Origin: Guyanagaster necrorhizus
Taxonomy: Eukaryota > Basidiomycota > Agaricomycetes > Agaricales > Physalacriaceae
Assembly (NCBI RefSeq): GCF_019112545.1
Contig: NW_025064892.1
Location: 1,035,921 to 1,099,920 of the forward strand
Direction: 5' to 3'
DNA: 64,000 nucleotides
Shown piece by piece: positions 47,976 through 58,695 of this stretch. The notes beneath the pieces are model-generated. The model saw only the letters and a list, made by a program, of their open reading frames with translations. It was not told the origin of the DNA and did not search any database. Each line of letters opens with the position of its first letter. Position 1 is the first letter of the stretch. The position numbers and the translations under genes are program-made.

Positions 47976-48986
47976 TTGGGGGGAAAATGCAGATGGATTC
48001 TGAGGGGCGGCGGGCGGAGCGGATATGCTCGATGGAAGGCAGCTTTGGGCGTGGTACCTAGAGAATGCGGCGCTTTGTACCAGACTCAATTTCCATCGGA
48101 AAAATGCCTCATGCCAGGAGAAGGGATGAATCCCCACACCCAATCTTATCCCGCCGTATTGGACACTCATCCTTCGTTTTACGATCAGCCAAACCCCTAC
48201 CTCTCCGTCCTTTCAAGTAGCAGAGTCGTCAAGACTGCGATATACGACGCTTCAGGTGTCCAATCGTCTGGAGGGAACGTTGGTACTCTATCATGTACAC
48301 ATTGTTCTACTGCGTGCAATTCAAACGGGGAGAGTAGCTCTTCAGAAGCTTCATTGTTCAGGTGCCCAGTAGCAACGTGCTGGTACGTTTTAATGGCGGT
48401 TTATTATTATTTATGCGATAAAAGCTGTCCGTACCAACAGCATCTCCAACTGTGTCCTTATCATCAAGGTCATTATGCTAGATGTTTTGAACGGTACGAG
48501 TTGCTTCGCTTTGGAGACTGTTATATGTACTGAATGAAGCTTAGCCCATCGATACAGTGCCATGAAGAAATAACTGTTGCACCGAGACATCAGTTTTCAG
48601 AACATTCTTACCAATATATTCGGCATTTCTACCGAAATACCAGCGCAGCTTACGTCTGTCAACACCATCTTGAACTCCTCTATCAAGCGACATCAATCAA
48701 CAGCTCTGATATGGTCCTGTTCCTTTGTCGCCTTTGCATGCAGATGCCACCCGAGTATGGCTTTCTTGAACCCCCTCCTGCGGAGGACCAGGCCTTTCAG
48801 AGGCTACTTCTGCATCAAGTTTCTGAAATGGAGGAGGATATCGAACCGGACATAGAAACGTCCCCCCGACTTACGACCATCCCGGGAGTATGGTCACATC
48901 GCTTGGATCTTCTGTTGGTCAATGTGAAGATTCACCGTTCTTTGACATTACTGTATGGCTCTGATTCATTTCAACTTTTCAGCTGA
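47976..48986 (+). pseudogene. Remnant of a second kinase-like gene (FunK1-type HRD loop)
   Basis: Plus-strand segments with shifting frames. Around 48560-48610 a kinase catalytic-loop motif reads AMKK-stop-LLHRDISFQNIL, resembling the HRDIS..N loop of fungal FunK1 kinases, but Lys-Lys is followed by TAA. Upstream, 47976-48533 is open for 185 codons (segments SYPAVLDTHPSFYDQPNPYL, VVKTAIYDASGVQSSGG) without a recognisable ATP-binding loop. Downstream, 48534-48986 is open in another frame. I regard it as a dead gene; the assignment rests on one motif. Confidence 0.4.
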
Positions 48987-49439
48987 TTCTCCGTCGAAGA
49001 GCGAAAAGCGGCCGATAAAGAGACCAGCGCCAAGTCAGGGCGAATCTATCTCCAGTACTCGTGATTTTTGTCTCGTCGTACTAAGTATTCAGGTTACATA
49101 TTGCAGCGCACCGAGAGCGAACCAAGAAAACTGGGTTACCAACACGAAAAGAGACACAATTTGCTGGGATTATGAATTCTAGCTTTGAGGATAGGATTCG
49201 GTTAATCATTAAGGCGGCAAGCGAGGAGACAAAGCAAGAGGGGGTTGTATGGTACCTCTGTTGCACGATAGATCGTCCTATAATCGGCAAAAATGGTCCT
49301 TACTCCTAGAACGTCTGTTGAAGGATATATGTTCGAAATACTGGAGATCATCTGCAACTACAAATAAATATTAACCTTTGCGGGTGCGAGGAATGACGTA
49401 ATCAAATAATTTTCTGAGCGGAAACGCCGGACCGCGACC

Positions 49440-51044
49440 ATGTCCACAACGTCCTCAGTGCGACACCGGAGCCAGGTTCTTGCTCGTTCCTTTCGCCAGC
49501 ATGTCTTGACACGCACGCTGACTCATTTGACTTCAATTCCTCCGTCTCCTTTTGAAGTCCAGCCCACAGTACGCAAATCTCACAGTTCCTGTATGTCAAT
49601 TGCTAACACGTCAATGCAGTTGTATTCATGGCAGGACTACATACACGAAATACCCCCAGAAACAACAACAGAACGACCTGAAATTGAATACGGCCCTCGT
49701 TTTCGTACTGTCTGTGTTCGTGGGGTCCCCGAGAATTGCTCTGTCACCAGGCTTCTCGACGAAATCAAGTTCGGTCCCATCGAGCGCGTAAAGGCCGAAG
49801 ACGACCGTGTTCTGCTTCAGTTCTTCAATACTCGCGCTGCCTCGAGATGTATCAAAGAGTTGAAGACGAGGTTGAGATACGGGATGAGCTGCGAGATGGA
49901 TCCGTTTGTGTCGCCTCCGCTTCTTGCTACCACTGTCGCACATTTGGGACTGCACAATGCCTCTCGAGCAGTGAATGTGCGTTATGATGTCTATCTCAGG
50001 CGGAACAAGGAGCCGCCGACAGAGGAATCATGCAGGGAAGCACTGTCGGCGTACGGAGAAATAGAGTCTGTGCGGTTCGTCGAGAAAACGCGTATTGGGG
50101 GGCCATCCCACGGTCTCATATTGCGGTATTTAGACGTGGAATCCTCTATCAAGGTACGCATATCTCGCAAGATGCGTTTGTTGAAACTTAAACATTGCAG
50201 TAGGCCCTTGCAGCTCTCCAGAAAGGCCTGCCAGGATTCGAAGAAAGCAGCACATCAAGCACTTACGTGCCAGATTCGTCGACATATTGGGTTCCAGAAT
50301 GGTATACACCCACACGGGGACAGAACCGCCCTAGCACTGTCGTTCTGAGTGACGTTCAGGACATGGCTCCGGTCATGCCAGCGATACGGAAGGCCTTGCG
50401 CAAGCTAGGATCACCCGCTAAAGCCTACGGAACCTTTACTTTGATCAATTCCTTTGTAAGTGATACTTCATTGATAAAGATGGGGTTTTATTTACCGAAA
50501 GGCAGTGCATCCAATTCGTGTCTCCCGGCTATGCGAACGACTTTCGAGAACTGTTTCGCCCAGACGCGGAGCAACTGGGCATCCATACAAAGTTGAAGAA
50601 CAGCAACGACTTGGGACATCCCACTCCTCACCATGGTCTTCTCACCGCAATAGACCTCGGAATGACTTCTGTGCTGTATCTGAAAACCAGGGAGCCTCTC
50701 TCGAATCATAACGTGTGGCTGCTGAGAGAAATGTCGCCGGGCGCATGGGTACATAGAATAATGTAAGTTCATCTTTTTGCATCCCTTCTTTCTGTCTCGC
50801 CTTATCCGATGTCAGAGACGGTTTGATCGTCAATTTTCCCAATGTCTCCTATGCCATGCAGTTTCTTCTACTCCTGGAATCTGGGAATCATGGGTTTGAA
50901 GGACTGGAAGGTGTTCCTGTTACGTTCTTTGGCGGCCTTAATATCACACCTGTTCCCATCGCCACACCTCAAAAAGGGAGCGACGGACGGAGGGTGATGT
51001 CGACACGTAGGCGGGCCACGCAAGCTCTAGGTTTGAATGTATGA
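49440..51044 (+). CDS. Protein with two RRM-like domains, possible mitochondrial presequence
   Basis: ATG at 49440 opens a basic, Ser/Arg-rich N-terminus (MSTTSSVRHRSQVLARSFRQ) that looks like a mitochondrial targeting peptide. An intron is likely at 49569-49619 (51 nt, frame-neutral). RRM1: FRTVCVRGVPENCSVTRLLD with RVLLQFFNTRAASRCIKEL. RRM2: DVYLRRNKEPPTEESCREAL, GEIESVRFVEKTR, HGLILRYLDVESS. Then a C-terminal region: PAIRKALRKLGSPAKAYGTF; after an intron at 50456-50504, QFVSPGYANDFRELFRPDAE; after another near 50763-50815, DGLIVNFPNVSYAMQFLLLL. It ends TQALGLNV. Exon-intron junctions keep frame. No named family recognised; the RRMs predict RNA binding. The 3' half is duplicated at 60151-60710. 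Confidence 0.65.
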
Positions 51045-51682
51045 TTAGCAGTTCCATCTCGTTCGCCGGCAAGCCGGAGTTTTGATGATAGTCGACGGTC
51101 ATCCTGGCAGCATCCTAAGCCCACCCGTAGCTGCTCCATTCCTGAGATGTTCATAGTAACTCATACCAGACTGAATGAGGATTAAATAATAAAGCAGGCT
51201 ACAGCGGCGCAGACGAGAGGAGAAAAAAAAATGCAACTTTTCCCGGTCCGAGACGAAAACAGGGAAGGACGAAAGAGGATCTGAGAGATGCGAAAGACCA
51301 TGGTGGAACCGGCTTGCAGGCACTCTTTAACTTCAACGAGCTGAAGGAGAGGGTATCATGCATGAATTGTAAAGAAAATGATACTATTTACAACAGGGAT
51401 AGATCTAAACCCTAGGTAGCAGTTGATGGTCGGTGGCCCATATTGACCGGTTTATAGTCAACAGCGTCGGCGACATATCATTCAAATGCTGCTACGCATT
51501 TTCGGCGGAGTCCTTCTTGCCTGTCTCCTCACCATCGTTTCTCACACCAAGTCCACCTTCATATCCACACCGCGTTTTACGCTCACAATGAGGTCCACGC
51601 ATGAGAAGCAGTAAGGGTTCCAATTGCAGAGGATATGCAAAGGGTCTAATAAGGACAGAGAGGACGAACGATTAAGGATACG

Positions 51683-51768
51683 TCGGAATATCTTGTTCAT
51701 TTGGCTGAACACAGGCTCGGGCTGAGATGGACCAATCCATAAGACGTGACCGGACCGGCGGCTGTGGT
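51683..51768 (-). pseudogene. Short decayed fragment of the RNA-ligase-like gene
   Basis: The minus strand encodes SGHVLWIGPSQPEPVFSQMN, the counterpart of AHVLYVGPSQPEPLFTQINK in the intact gene at 54588-55292. Divergence is larger than for the copy at 47219, and neither flank matches. This is a remnant of an older duplication, in inverted orientation. The rest of 51045-52190 has no convincing gene. Confidence 0.6.
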
Positions 51769-52191
51769 TGTGGAATGAGGCTCGGTTATCGGGCCGATAG
51801 CTGGCCATCCCGGGTATGCACGTTACGCGTGATGGCTTACATCTCGGGACTTGCAACGCCGGGCAGAGTCCCGTTTTGTGATGCGATTTTACGAAGCTGC
51901 TCACACGCCGTTCGCGCTCCAAGAACAAGCACTAACGTATTGTTCTAATTTCTCTGCTTTCATATCGAGACTATATATCTTACTGAGGACTCGCTTCATA
52001 TTCAACAAACAGATTTGCCTCAGCTTCCACTTTCTTGGCTTCGATTTAACTGGGAAGACTAGCCATACTCGCGGATTAACGGGTCTTTGCTGAGCTGATT
52101 TGGGAAGATGACTCCGACACCGTGTTCTATAGACGTCTCTACCCATCCCCATCTGAAGGTTGAATGCCATAATCCAAGCGATATTTCGCAT

Positions 52192-52218
52192 TCAACTTAG
52201 TCAACTTAGTCAACTTAG
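52192..52218. repeat. Three tandem copies of a 9-mer upstream of the FAD monooxygenase
   Basis: TCAACTTAG is repeated three times without spacer about 120-145 bp upstream of the ATG at 52337, followed by a partial TCAA. Its position suggests promoter DNA; whether a factor binds it is unknown. Confidence 0.85.
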
Positions 52219-52336
52219 TCAATCTCATCTTGTCTTTTCTTTCCCCGCAACCCGAAACTATGCATCATTCGGCGTTATAAAGCTCGATGGTACATCTTCA
52301 TGAACATTACCTCCAACTAACATCACCTCTGTCATC

Positions 52337-53929
52337 ATGGCTGAAAACATGCTTCGCGAACCGCTCTCTGGCATAGACATCCTCATCGTCGGTGGATCTA
52401 GATCTCTCAATGGTATTTCCTTGCAAAGCTCATATCTTTCGTGTAGGGGGTGGCCTTGCAGGCTTGACCGCTGCCATCGAGTGTCATCGCAAAGGCCACA
52501 ACGTTCGTGTCGTCGAACGTCGACCTGGGCTCGATCCCTTTGGCAAGTGGCTTAAATGCGTGTAAATCCTAAAACTAACACCCGCTCCAGGTGATATAAT
52601 CGCCATCCAACCCAGCGCACTCTGCACTATGCGCAAGTGGCCCGGGTTCCTTGACCAGCTCTTTGAAAACGAATTTGGGGCCGACCTCCACTTGTACAAG
52701 TTTGACGGGACCCTCATCGGGGTTTTCCCTAGCTTAAGTGACTATACTCCAACTACGGGCGAACGCGCTACTGCCTTTAGCCGTCTGGAAGTCCATCGGG
52801 CGTTGCACAAGTACGCCACCTCGCTTGGGATCTCCGTTGAGCATGAGATTAGCGTCGTGGACTACTCAGAGACTGCCGATAAGGGGTTTGCTATCCTTGC
52901 AGATGGCACTAAGCTTGAGGCGGATCTTGTGATCGCTGCAGATGGCGTAGGAGGTAAGGGATGGGGTATCGTGAGTGGGAAGAAGGAACAGCCTATCAGC
53001 AGTGGCTATGCAGTCTATCGAACGACCTTCTCGCTCGAGCATGCATTGAAGGATCCCGTGCTGGCGAAGGTGTGCGAAGGCGATGGCTCCTATACAGCTG
53101 CCTATATAGGCTTCAATACGCATATAGTCGTGGGCAAGAACAAGAACGTTGTTTGCTGGATGATGACCTATCTTGTAAGTTTTTTCTCCTTAATCCTCCC
53201 TGATTCTTTTCTTTTCTAATGGCATATTAGGACGATGGTAACGCGACCGAGGATTGGTCAAAGATCCAGAGTTCGGATTCCGCGCTTAAGCATGTGAAAG
53301 ATTGGAGTCCGTTCGTCCCAGCTCTCGTTAATGCGGTGCCCAACAAGGAAGTCGTTGACTGGAAGCTCATGTGGCGGAACCCCCAGCCCAAGTGGGTCTC
53401 CCCGATGGGCCGGGTCGCCCAGATCGGAGATGCTGCACATAGTCTTCTTCCGACGAGCGCCAGTGGTGCGACTATGGCTATGGAGGACGGTTTCACTCTC
53501 GCTGCCTGCCTCCACCTCAGTGGAAAGGATAACATCCCTATGGCAGTCCAAGTTTACAACAAGCTACGGTCCGTTGAAAGATCCCTTCCTTACCGTTCAA
53601 TGCTAATTTATCTTAGGTTCGAGCGTGCCTCTTGTGCTCAAAGGATGGGATTCAAGACGCGTGAAAATTGGCATCACGCGGATTGGGATGCCGTGTCGAA
53701 GAATCCAAAAATAATCGGCAAGATCATCGGTAAATGGCTAGCAATGCATGATTCGGAGAAGTATGCATACGACAATTATGCTGCTTGTGCGAAGCATATA
53801 ACTGACGGCACACCTTTTACTAACACGAACACTCCTCCGGGCTACACTTACGAACCATGGACAGTCGAGGATCTATTGAAGGCGGCGAGACAGAAGACTG
53901 ATGTTCAGGATGCCGGTGATTGGTCTTGA
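52337..53929 (+). CDS. FAD-dependent monooxygenase (salicylate-hydroxylase-like)
   Basis: Five exons (52337-52391, 52447-52542, 52591-53174, 53231-53568, 53617-53929) give 461 residues. The N-terminal Rossmann motif is split by intron 1: DILIVGG then GLAGLTAAIECHRKGHNVRV (GxGxxG). The second FAD motif is VIAADGVGG near 52930, and the third is RVAQIGDAAHSLLPTSASGA near 53410-53470 (GD motif). This is the flavoprotein aromatic hydroxylase layout; such enzymes hydroxylate small aromatic or secondary-metabolite substrates with NAD(P)H. Intron 2 (52543-52590) must start with GC: the alternative GT donor gives a stop. No metabolite gene cluster is visible nearby. Substrate unknown. Confidence 0.88.
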
Positions 53930-54391
53930 GTTGCCCACTGGCAGGGTAACGTTCATACCACAAGTCTTCTTGGAGTTCCTGCTGGTCCCTTTATTAGCTG
54001 TAGATTTGGTCAATAGATTCGTCCTCCGAGTCCTGATGGTACTATTGTGCAAAAGTGCTTCGAACCTGGTTGAAATGGCAGAAACAGAAACTAACTAATT
54101 GAGTATTTTAGTCACTCGATGGCACGCTCAATACAACTGATCGTTATTTTTCTGAGCTGATGTATGGTTATCGGCAACAGTTGGCGCACTTAGAACGCTG
54201 GAAGAGAATTGGCAAGAAAACTTCCGGCAGGTGCTTCTGAGTCCACAGACGCGCAATGTCACATCATGCACTTTCAAGTCACAAGTTAGGTCGAACCACG
54301 ACGAGTGCTAAAGTGAGCAGTAAGAGCATGTTCTCATTGAATGTTAATGTAACTGATAGATATTTACTCACAGATCCTACTTCAGGATAAT
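53930..54391. other. Intergenic region behind the FAD monooxygenase
   Basis: 3' flank of the monooxygenase gene. No gene or repeat recognised. Confidence 0.35.
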
Positions 54392-54545
54392 ATGCGGCCC
54401 CGTCACTCACTTTTGTCCATTTTCTCGTCATGCTTGATAACGCTTCCCTGGCATCTATGGCTATGTTTTCCTACATCCTTGAGATCCGAGTATACGACAT
54501 CTTCCTTTCGGTCTGATTCTCAAACCAGACTCAGGATAGATTCGA
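54392..54545 (+). pseudogene. Fragment of an APH-type kinase gene
   Basis: The segment SSCLITLPWHLWLCFPTSLR corresponds to SIFAAIPWRLWLCFPLSIRL in the APH kinase gene at 58696-59874, and the nucleotide sequences are clearly related over about 60 bases. It lies directly upstream of the RNA-ligase-like gene, possibly within its leader. Confidence 0.5.
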
Positions 54546-54587
54546 CGGCTATTCGGTCCGCTAGCCGGGCCTTTTCCCGTAACCACG

Positions 54588-55292
54588 ATGGCAAGGCCTA
54601 CACACTGTAAGTCGCTGAGCTTATGCACTAATCACAACTCACGCTTTGCAGTTCTTTCCATTCCCCTCGGCCAAACCCACTCGACTCTCCGCGCCAGGAT
54701 TGCTGATTTCCACGCTACCCTCCGTCTTCCTCCGCCAGACTGCACGCTCCTCTTAGGCCCTCAACGCGTACACCTCACTCTCGGCGCCATGAACCTCACT
54801 CCTGAATCCCTCCCAACTGCCCTCGACCTTCTCTTCCGCCTCCCGACCCTCCTCCCACTCACAGCCGTGCCGCCAACCGTCACCCTCGACACTCTCGACG
54901 TCCTCAAAACAGAATCCCGACGTCGCGCCCACGTCTTATACGTTGGTCCGTCTCAGCCAGAGCCTCTGTTCACCCAGATAAACAAAATCTTCCGCGACGA
55001 AGGCCTCATCACCGACACACGACCCCTCAAACTGCACATGACCCTCATGAACAGCACCAACCGGAGACCTAGGACCAGGCGCCCTCAGGCTTTCGAATAC
55101 GATACTATCCTGCAACAGGCTGGCGTGCTCGGATGCTTCGGTGTGCAGGAGAGCAACTACACTGAGCTCCCGATGACTGTTGCAATGGGCTCGTATGACG
55201 CGCCGAGAGTCCATCTCTGTGAGATGGGAAGCTGGGATACGGACGGCGCGTATGTTAGCTGTGGGAGCGCTCCATTATCGGCTGATCCTTAA
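54588..55292 (+). CDS. 2H phosphoesterase / RNA-ligase-like protein (AKAP7/ASCC1 type)
   Basis: Two exons (54588-54606, 54652-55292) give 219 residues beginning MARPTHFLSIPLGQTHSTLR, which matches the family start THFLxxPL and supports the very short first exon. The two HxT motifs of the 2H superfamily are present: RVHLTLGAMNL near 54770 and LKLHMTLMNST near 55030. Between them lies HVLYVGPSQPEPLFTQINKI. The end VHLCEMGSWDTDGAY also fits (VLCEMG). 2H enzymes cleave or ligate 2'-5' or cyclic phosphate bonds in RNA. Part of the gene is repeated at 47219-47640 and, decayed and inverted, at 51683-51768. Confidence 0.82.
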   Translation: MARPTHCKSLSLCTNHNSRFAVLSIPLGQTHSTLRARIADFHATLRLPPPDCTLLLGPQRVHLTLGAMNLTPESLPTALDLLFRLPTLLPLTAVPPTVTLDTLDVLKTESRRRAHVLYVGPSQPEPLFTQINKIFRDEGLITDTRPLKLHMTLMNSTNRRPRTRRPQAFEYDTILQQAGVLGCFGVQESNYTELPMTVAMGSYDAPRVHLCEMGSWDTDGAYVSCGSAPLSADP

Positions 55293-55640
55293 TCGTTCGT
55301 CCTCCTTTATTTGAACCTTTGCACATTTAATTACTCTGTAATTAGAACCCCGAGCGATATCTTGCCTCGCCTTGCAACATTGGTTCAGGCCGGTTACCAT
55401 TTCCCAAGACCTGGACATAACTTGAGTCAACAGTTCTGCAAGGTCGAGTCGAGGACTTTTGAAGCTTGGCGTTGTGCGATAGTCTGTTGGATACATGTAC
55501 CACGGTGATTGCACGGGATTATACCAAATGCAAAAGGCTGATAGTCAAGCTGTTTTCTTTGTTGGAAACATTCCTCCTGATTTCATTCGACCTTCTGCAC
55601 CCCTTATCCCTTGACCCACACTCGAATGCATGCGTACCTA
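55203..55640 (+). repeat. Source copy of the 47.2 kb duplication
   Basis: The end of the RNA-ligase-like coding region plus about 350 bases of 3' flank recurs at 47219-47640. Similarity is high over the coding end and declines into the flank, with small indels. No gene is seen from here to 56272. Confidence 0.75.
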
Positions 55641-56272
55641 CAGGACTCGAGACCCAGGACCAGAGAGCGCAACGACTCGACAAACTTCAGTACACAGCCC
55701 ACCATCTTTATTGCATCAATGCGCTCTTTTACAGTCTAGATCACGTCTTCCCATGGTCATCAACCTTGGCTTCGCTCTCATCAGCTTTTCTCATGGAGCC
55801 AATGATGTGCGTATCATTTATTTGGTCCTTTCCGCCTCTAAATGCTAGAATACAGCATAGTTCTGTGCTGGCTTTAGTATCAGTTCTGACTCGAAACGAA
55901 TTTAATATCCATGCTAATCTGATAATGTCTAGGACCATGGACTCATTTATCTTTGTCTTGCTGTGCATATACCGACAACTGACTACCATTTGTCACTCTG
56001 AGCTACAAGCGGCAACGATGAATACCCAAATGACTTACTTCTTTCCATTGGCTCCTCTTGTTCTGGGATGATGCCGACAATAGACCAGACAGTAAGCGAT
56101 CACGCCACTGCTCTGAAGAACGATCTCTGTCTCCTATTTGTGAACAAATGAGACGTGGAAAAATGTCTCTCCTTCCCTTTCCAAGTGACGTCCATCATCT
56201 AGTCCTCGGTATTAGGGGAACCAAGGTACTTTCTGTGCTGTCTTTCTCGATGATAGAAACTGATTTTTATAG

Positions 56273-57446
56273 ATGTCTTGCTTCAATAGCTTGCCTCAAG
56301 AGCTGGTCGATTCCATTGTAGATTTCTTAATCAATGATCCTGAATCCCTTAGGGCCTCCTCTCTTGTCTGTCATTCTCTTCTCTATCGAACCAGAACCCA
56401 TCTTTTCCGTCAATTACGCATCTGGAACTTCCAGCACTTTCACAAATTTCGCCACATGTGCCAGTCATCTCCTCATATACTTCCCCAAGTCAAGACATTG
56501 ATCCTTCACGGTGGTGGGGAAGATCAGATACGAGACTCCAAGCACATTGCTGCTGTGATATCGTCGTTCTCCCGCTTACAAGAAATAAAGTTCATCTTCG
56601 TCAATTGGGCATTGCTGCCCCAAGATATGCGGGTGGCCCTGTCTTCTCATGCCTACCGGTACATCGGTTTTTATCTCGTAAAAGGGGTCAACGCGTCCGA
56701 CTTCCACAGCCTCATTTCCGGCTCTCACGACAGCCTTAGCTCATTTGAACTTTTCCATACAGAAATCAGCGGAATTCAGGAGCTCCGCAATCAACCTGAG
56801 CCGCGTACCCTGGATCTAACGCTCCATGACTCGGGCCTTTTGTACAAACGTTTTCGGAAAGATATGTCTTTCATTGTTTCACTGAAGAACATTCATACTC
56901 TTGGTACGCTGCTACGCAACATGGCCGATATACGCCTTCTGCAAAACCTGCTCAGCGGAGGACTTCGCCCCGTCCGAGACTTCATTGTGCATATGCCACG
57001 GAACATCGATCGTACGTGTATGATCATTGCCTCCTCTGTCGCCGTTCCTCATATATCATTCCTTAGTATTTGACCAGCTCGTCTCTTCTCATCGCCTCCG
57101 AATCTCCAGGTTACGAAGCATCGCCCTCCACATGTGGGACTACCACTCTGATGACACCAGCGACCAACGCCTACTCAAGTGGTGGATTGAGAATCTCAGA
57201 CAGTGCATTGAGATTCGCCGTATCATCTTTTGCATCACGTTGGGTACCATGAAAATGGGTGATCTTGCCGTGTTGAAGGGTTTGAATGAACTTCTGTCCA
57301 AGGGCAGGTTCCCTGCTTTGGAGGCGGTGGTCGTAGCGGTGCATGCGAAGTGGACGTCGACGGACGTAGCCTCAGTGAAGCGGGATATTGAAAATCAGTT
57401 TACTGATGTTCGAGTTCATGTGACGGTTACGCGTTGCGATGGTTGA
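56273..57446 (+). CDS. F-box-like protein
   Basis: Two exons (56273-57011 and 57067-57446) give 372 residues; the 55 nt intron joins ATC GAT C to TA TTT. The N-terminus MSCFNSLPQELVDSIVDFLI, then SLRASSLVCHSLLYRTRTHL, is a typical F-box helix set. The remainder has leucine-rich, LRR-like spacing (QEIKFIFVNWALLPQDMRVA, LRSIALHMWDY) as in fungal F-box proteins. F-box proteins are substrate adaptors of SCF ubiquitin ligases; the target is unknown. Such genes are numerous and fast-evolving in basidiomycetes. Confidence 0.8.
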
Positions 57447-57769
57447 TTTTTTGTCATATGTCAGGCGTCTGTGGCATGCTAATGGTAGTCTTTGTAGATG
57501 CGCAGTGAGCATCGAGTTACGTTAACCCTGAACAACGATGAATAGGTATAAGCAGTGGGTTTATATTACTACTAGTTATCCATATTCTGTCAGTGGACAG
57601 ATCAATAAACATTTGTGATGTAGGAAATGAAGAAGGGTTTTTATTAGAATGATGGCTAGGTCTTAAGATTGCAGCCAGAAACAAGTGCGGATTCGACAGC
57701 GTGGTCGTTAATGGACTGCCCATCATATGAATGAGGCCCTTCAATATCCATGCATCAGCTAGACCAAGG
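57447..57769. other. Intergenic region behind the F-box gene
   Basis: No gene recognised. A minus-strand frame of 75 codons (57517-57744) has no domain. Confidence 0.35.
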
Positions 57770-58235
57770 TACTGCCTTCCCCGTGGTCAAGTACTGAGAG
57801 AGCCTGATACTGAGCTGATTGTATTGGAAGGCGATAGCCCTCTGGTCTGGACAGTTTACGAAAAGTTGGGCCCCGTTCAACCTACGGATTGCCTCTTTGA
57901 ACCAAACACGACAAGTGAAGCGTGACTCCCTTCCCTGATCTACATCGGGAATCTACATTGGGATATCGATGAGACACTCCTCAAACAGCTCCACAGTCAG
58001 ACTATCATGGACGTGTCTGATCTTTGTGAACATGACGGCCAAGACAGATTGTCCCCCTCCATTGCACTCACTCATACCTCCAGGCACCGGTATTGCTCTG
58101 GTTGGTTGCATGGATCTTGTATCCCACCGAAGCATCCTACAACCCTCTTCAAGTTCAATGTATACCAAATAGAGGGAAAAGTTGATGAATGATCATGAAG
58201 TAAATCATCCAGTGGAACTTTTCTGGTGGGTCTGA
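57770..58235 (-). pseudogene. Relic of the 29.1 kb small-protein family
   Basis: On the minus strand the motif order of the gene at 29099-29715 recurs: KFHW near 58220, GYKIHATNQSNTGAWRYE near 58100, VMFTKIRHVHD near 58020, then IDIPM-stop-IPDVDQGRESRFTCRV and WFKEAIRRLNGAQLFVNCPD near 57960-57850. Frameshifts and a TAG where Lys or another residue is expected show that it is broken. Confidence 0.65.
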
Positions 58236-58695
58236 TTTCGCGAGCGCTGCATAAATCTCATTCTTCTGCCTGACAGAAATACAGTCACCCTTCGAGAGTA
58301 GGCTTGGAAAGAGGAAGAAGAACTGACATAGCTTTGTATCTGAGGAGCAAGAAAGCCACGGTACAAGTACTGATTAGAGGTAGTAGTTTATAAACAAATG
58401 CATCATTTTTGAACGACCATCGATAAGAAACATGTTAGTGGAAATCATATGATACAGGACCATATGAGACGACGGTGGCCGATGTCAGTTTTATGAACCT
58501 GGATAAGACTTCCAACTCTGAAGTGCATCTATCCACTAATATCCTTCTAGATGCCCTGTTCCTATCATCACATACAATTTGAATTCCGACTAATGAATGA
58601 GAGAAATCACACTGTGATGACCAGCCTTAAGAACCATTCTAATGTCCTGAAAGATGCCTGCTTAATTTCGAACGAAGGCATCAAGTATACAAAAC
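58236..58695. other. Intergenic region
   Basis: No gene or repeat recognised between the small-protein relic and the APH kinase gene. Confidence 0.35.

Noticed and set aside
52337..53929. Secondary-metabolite cluster around the FAD monooxygenase
   Set aside because: No synthase, terpene cyclase, P450 or transporter gene is visible in the surrounding 15 kb.
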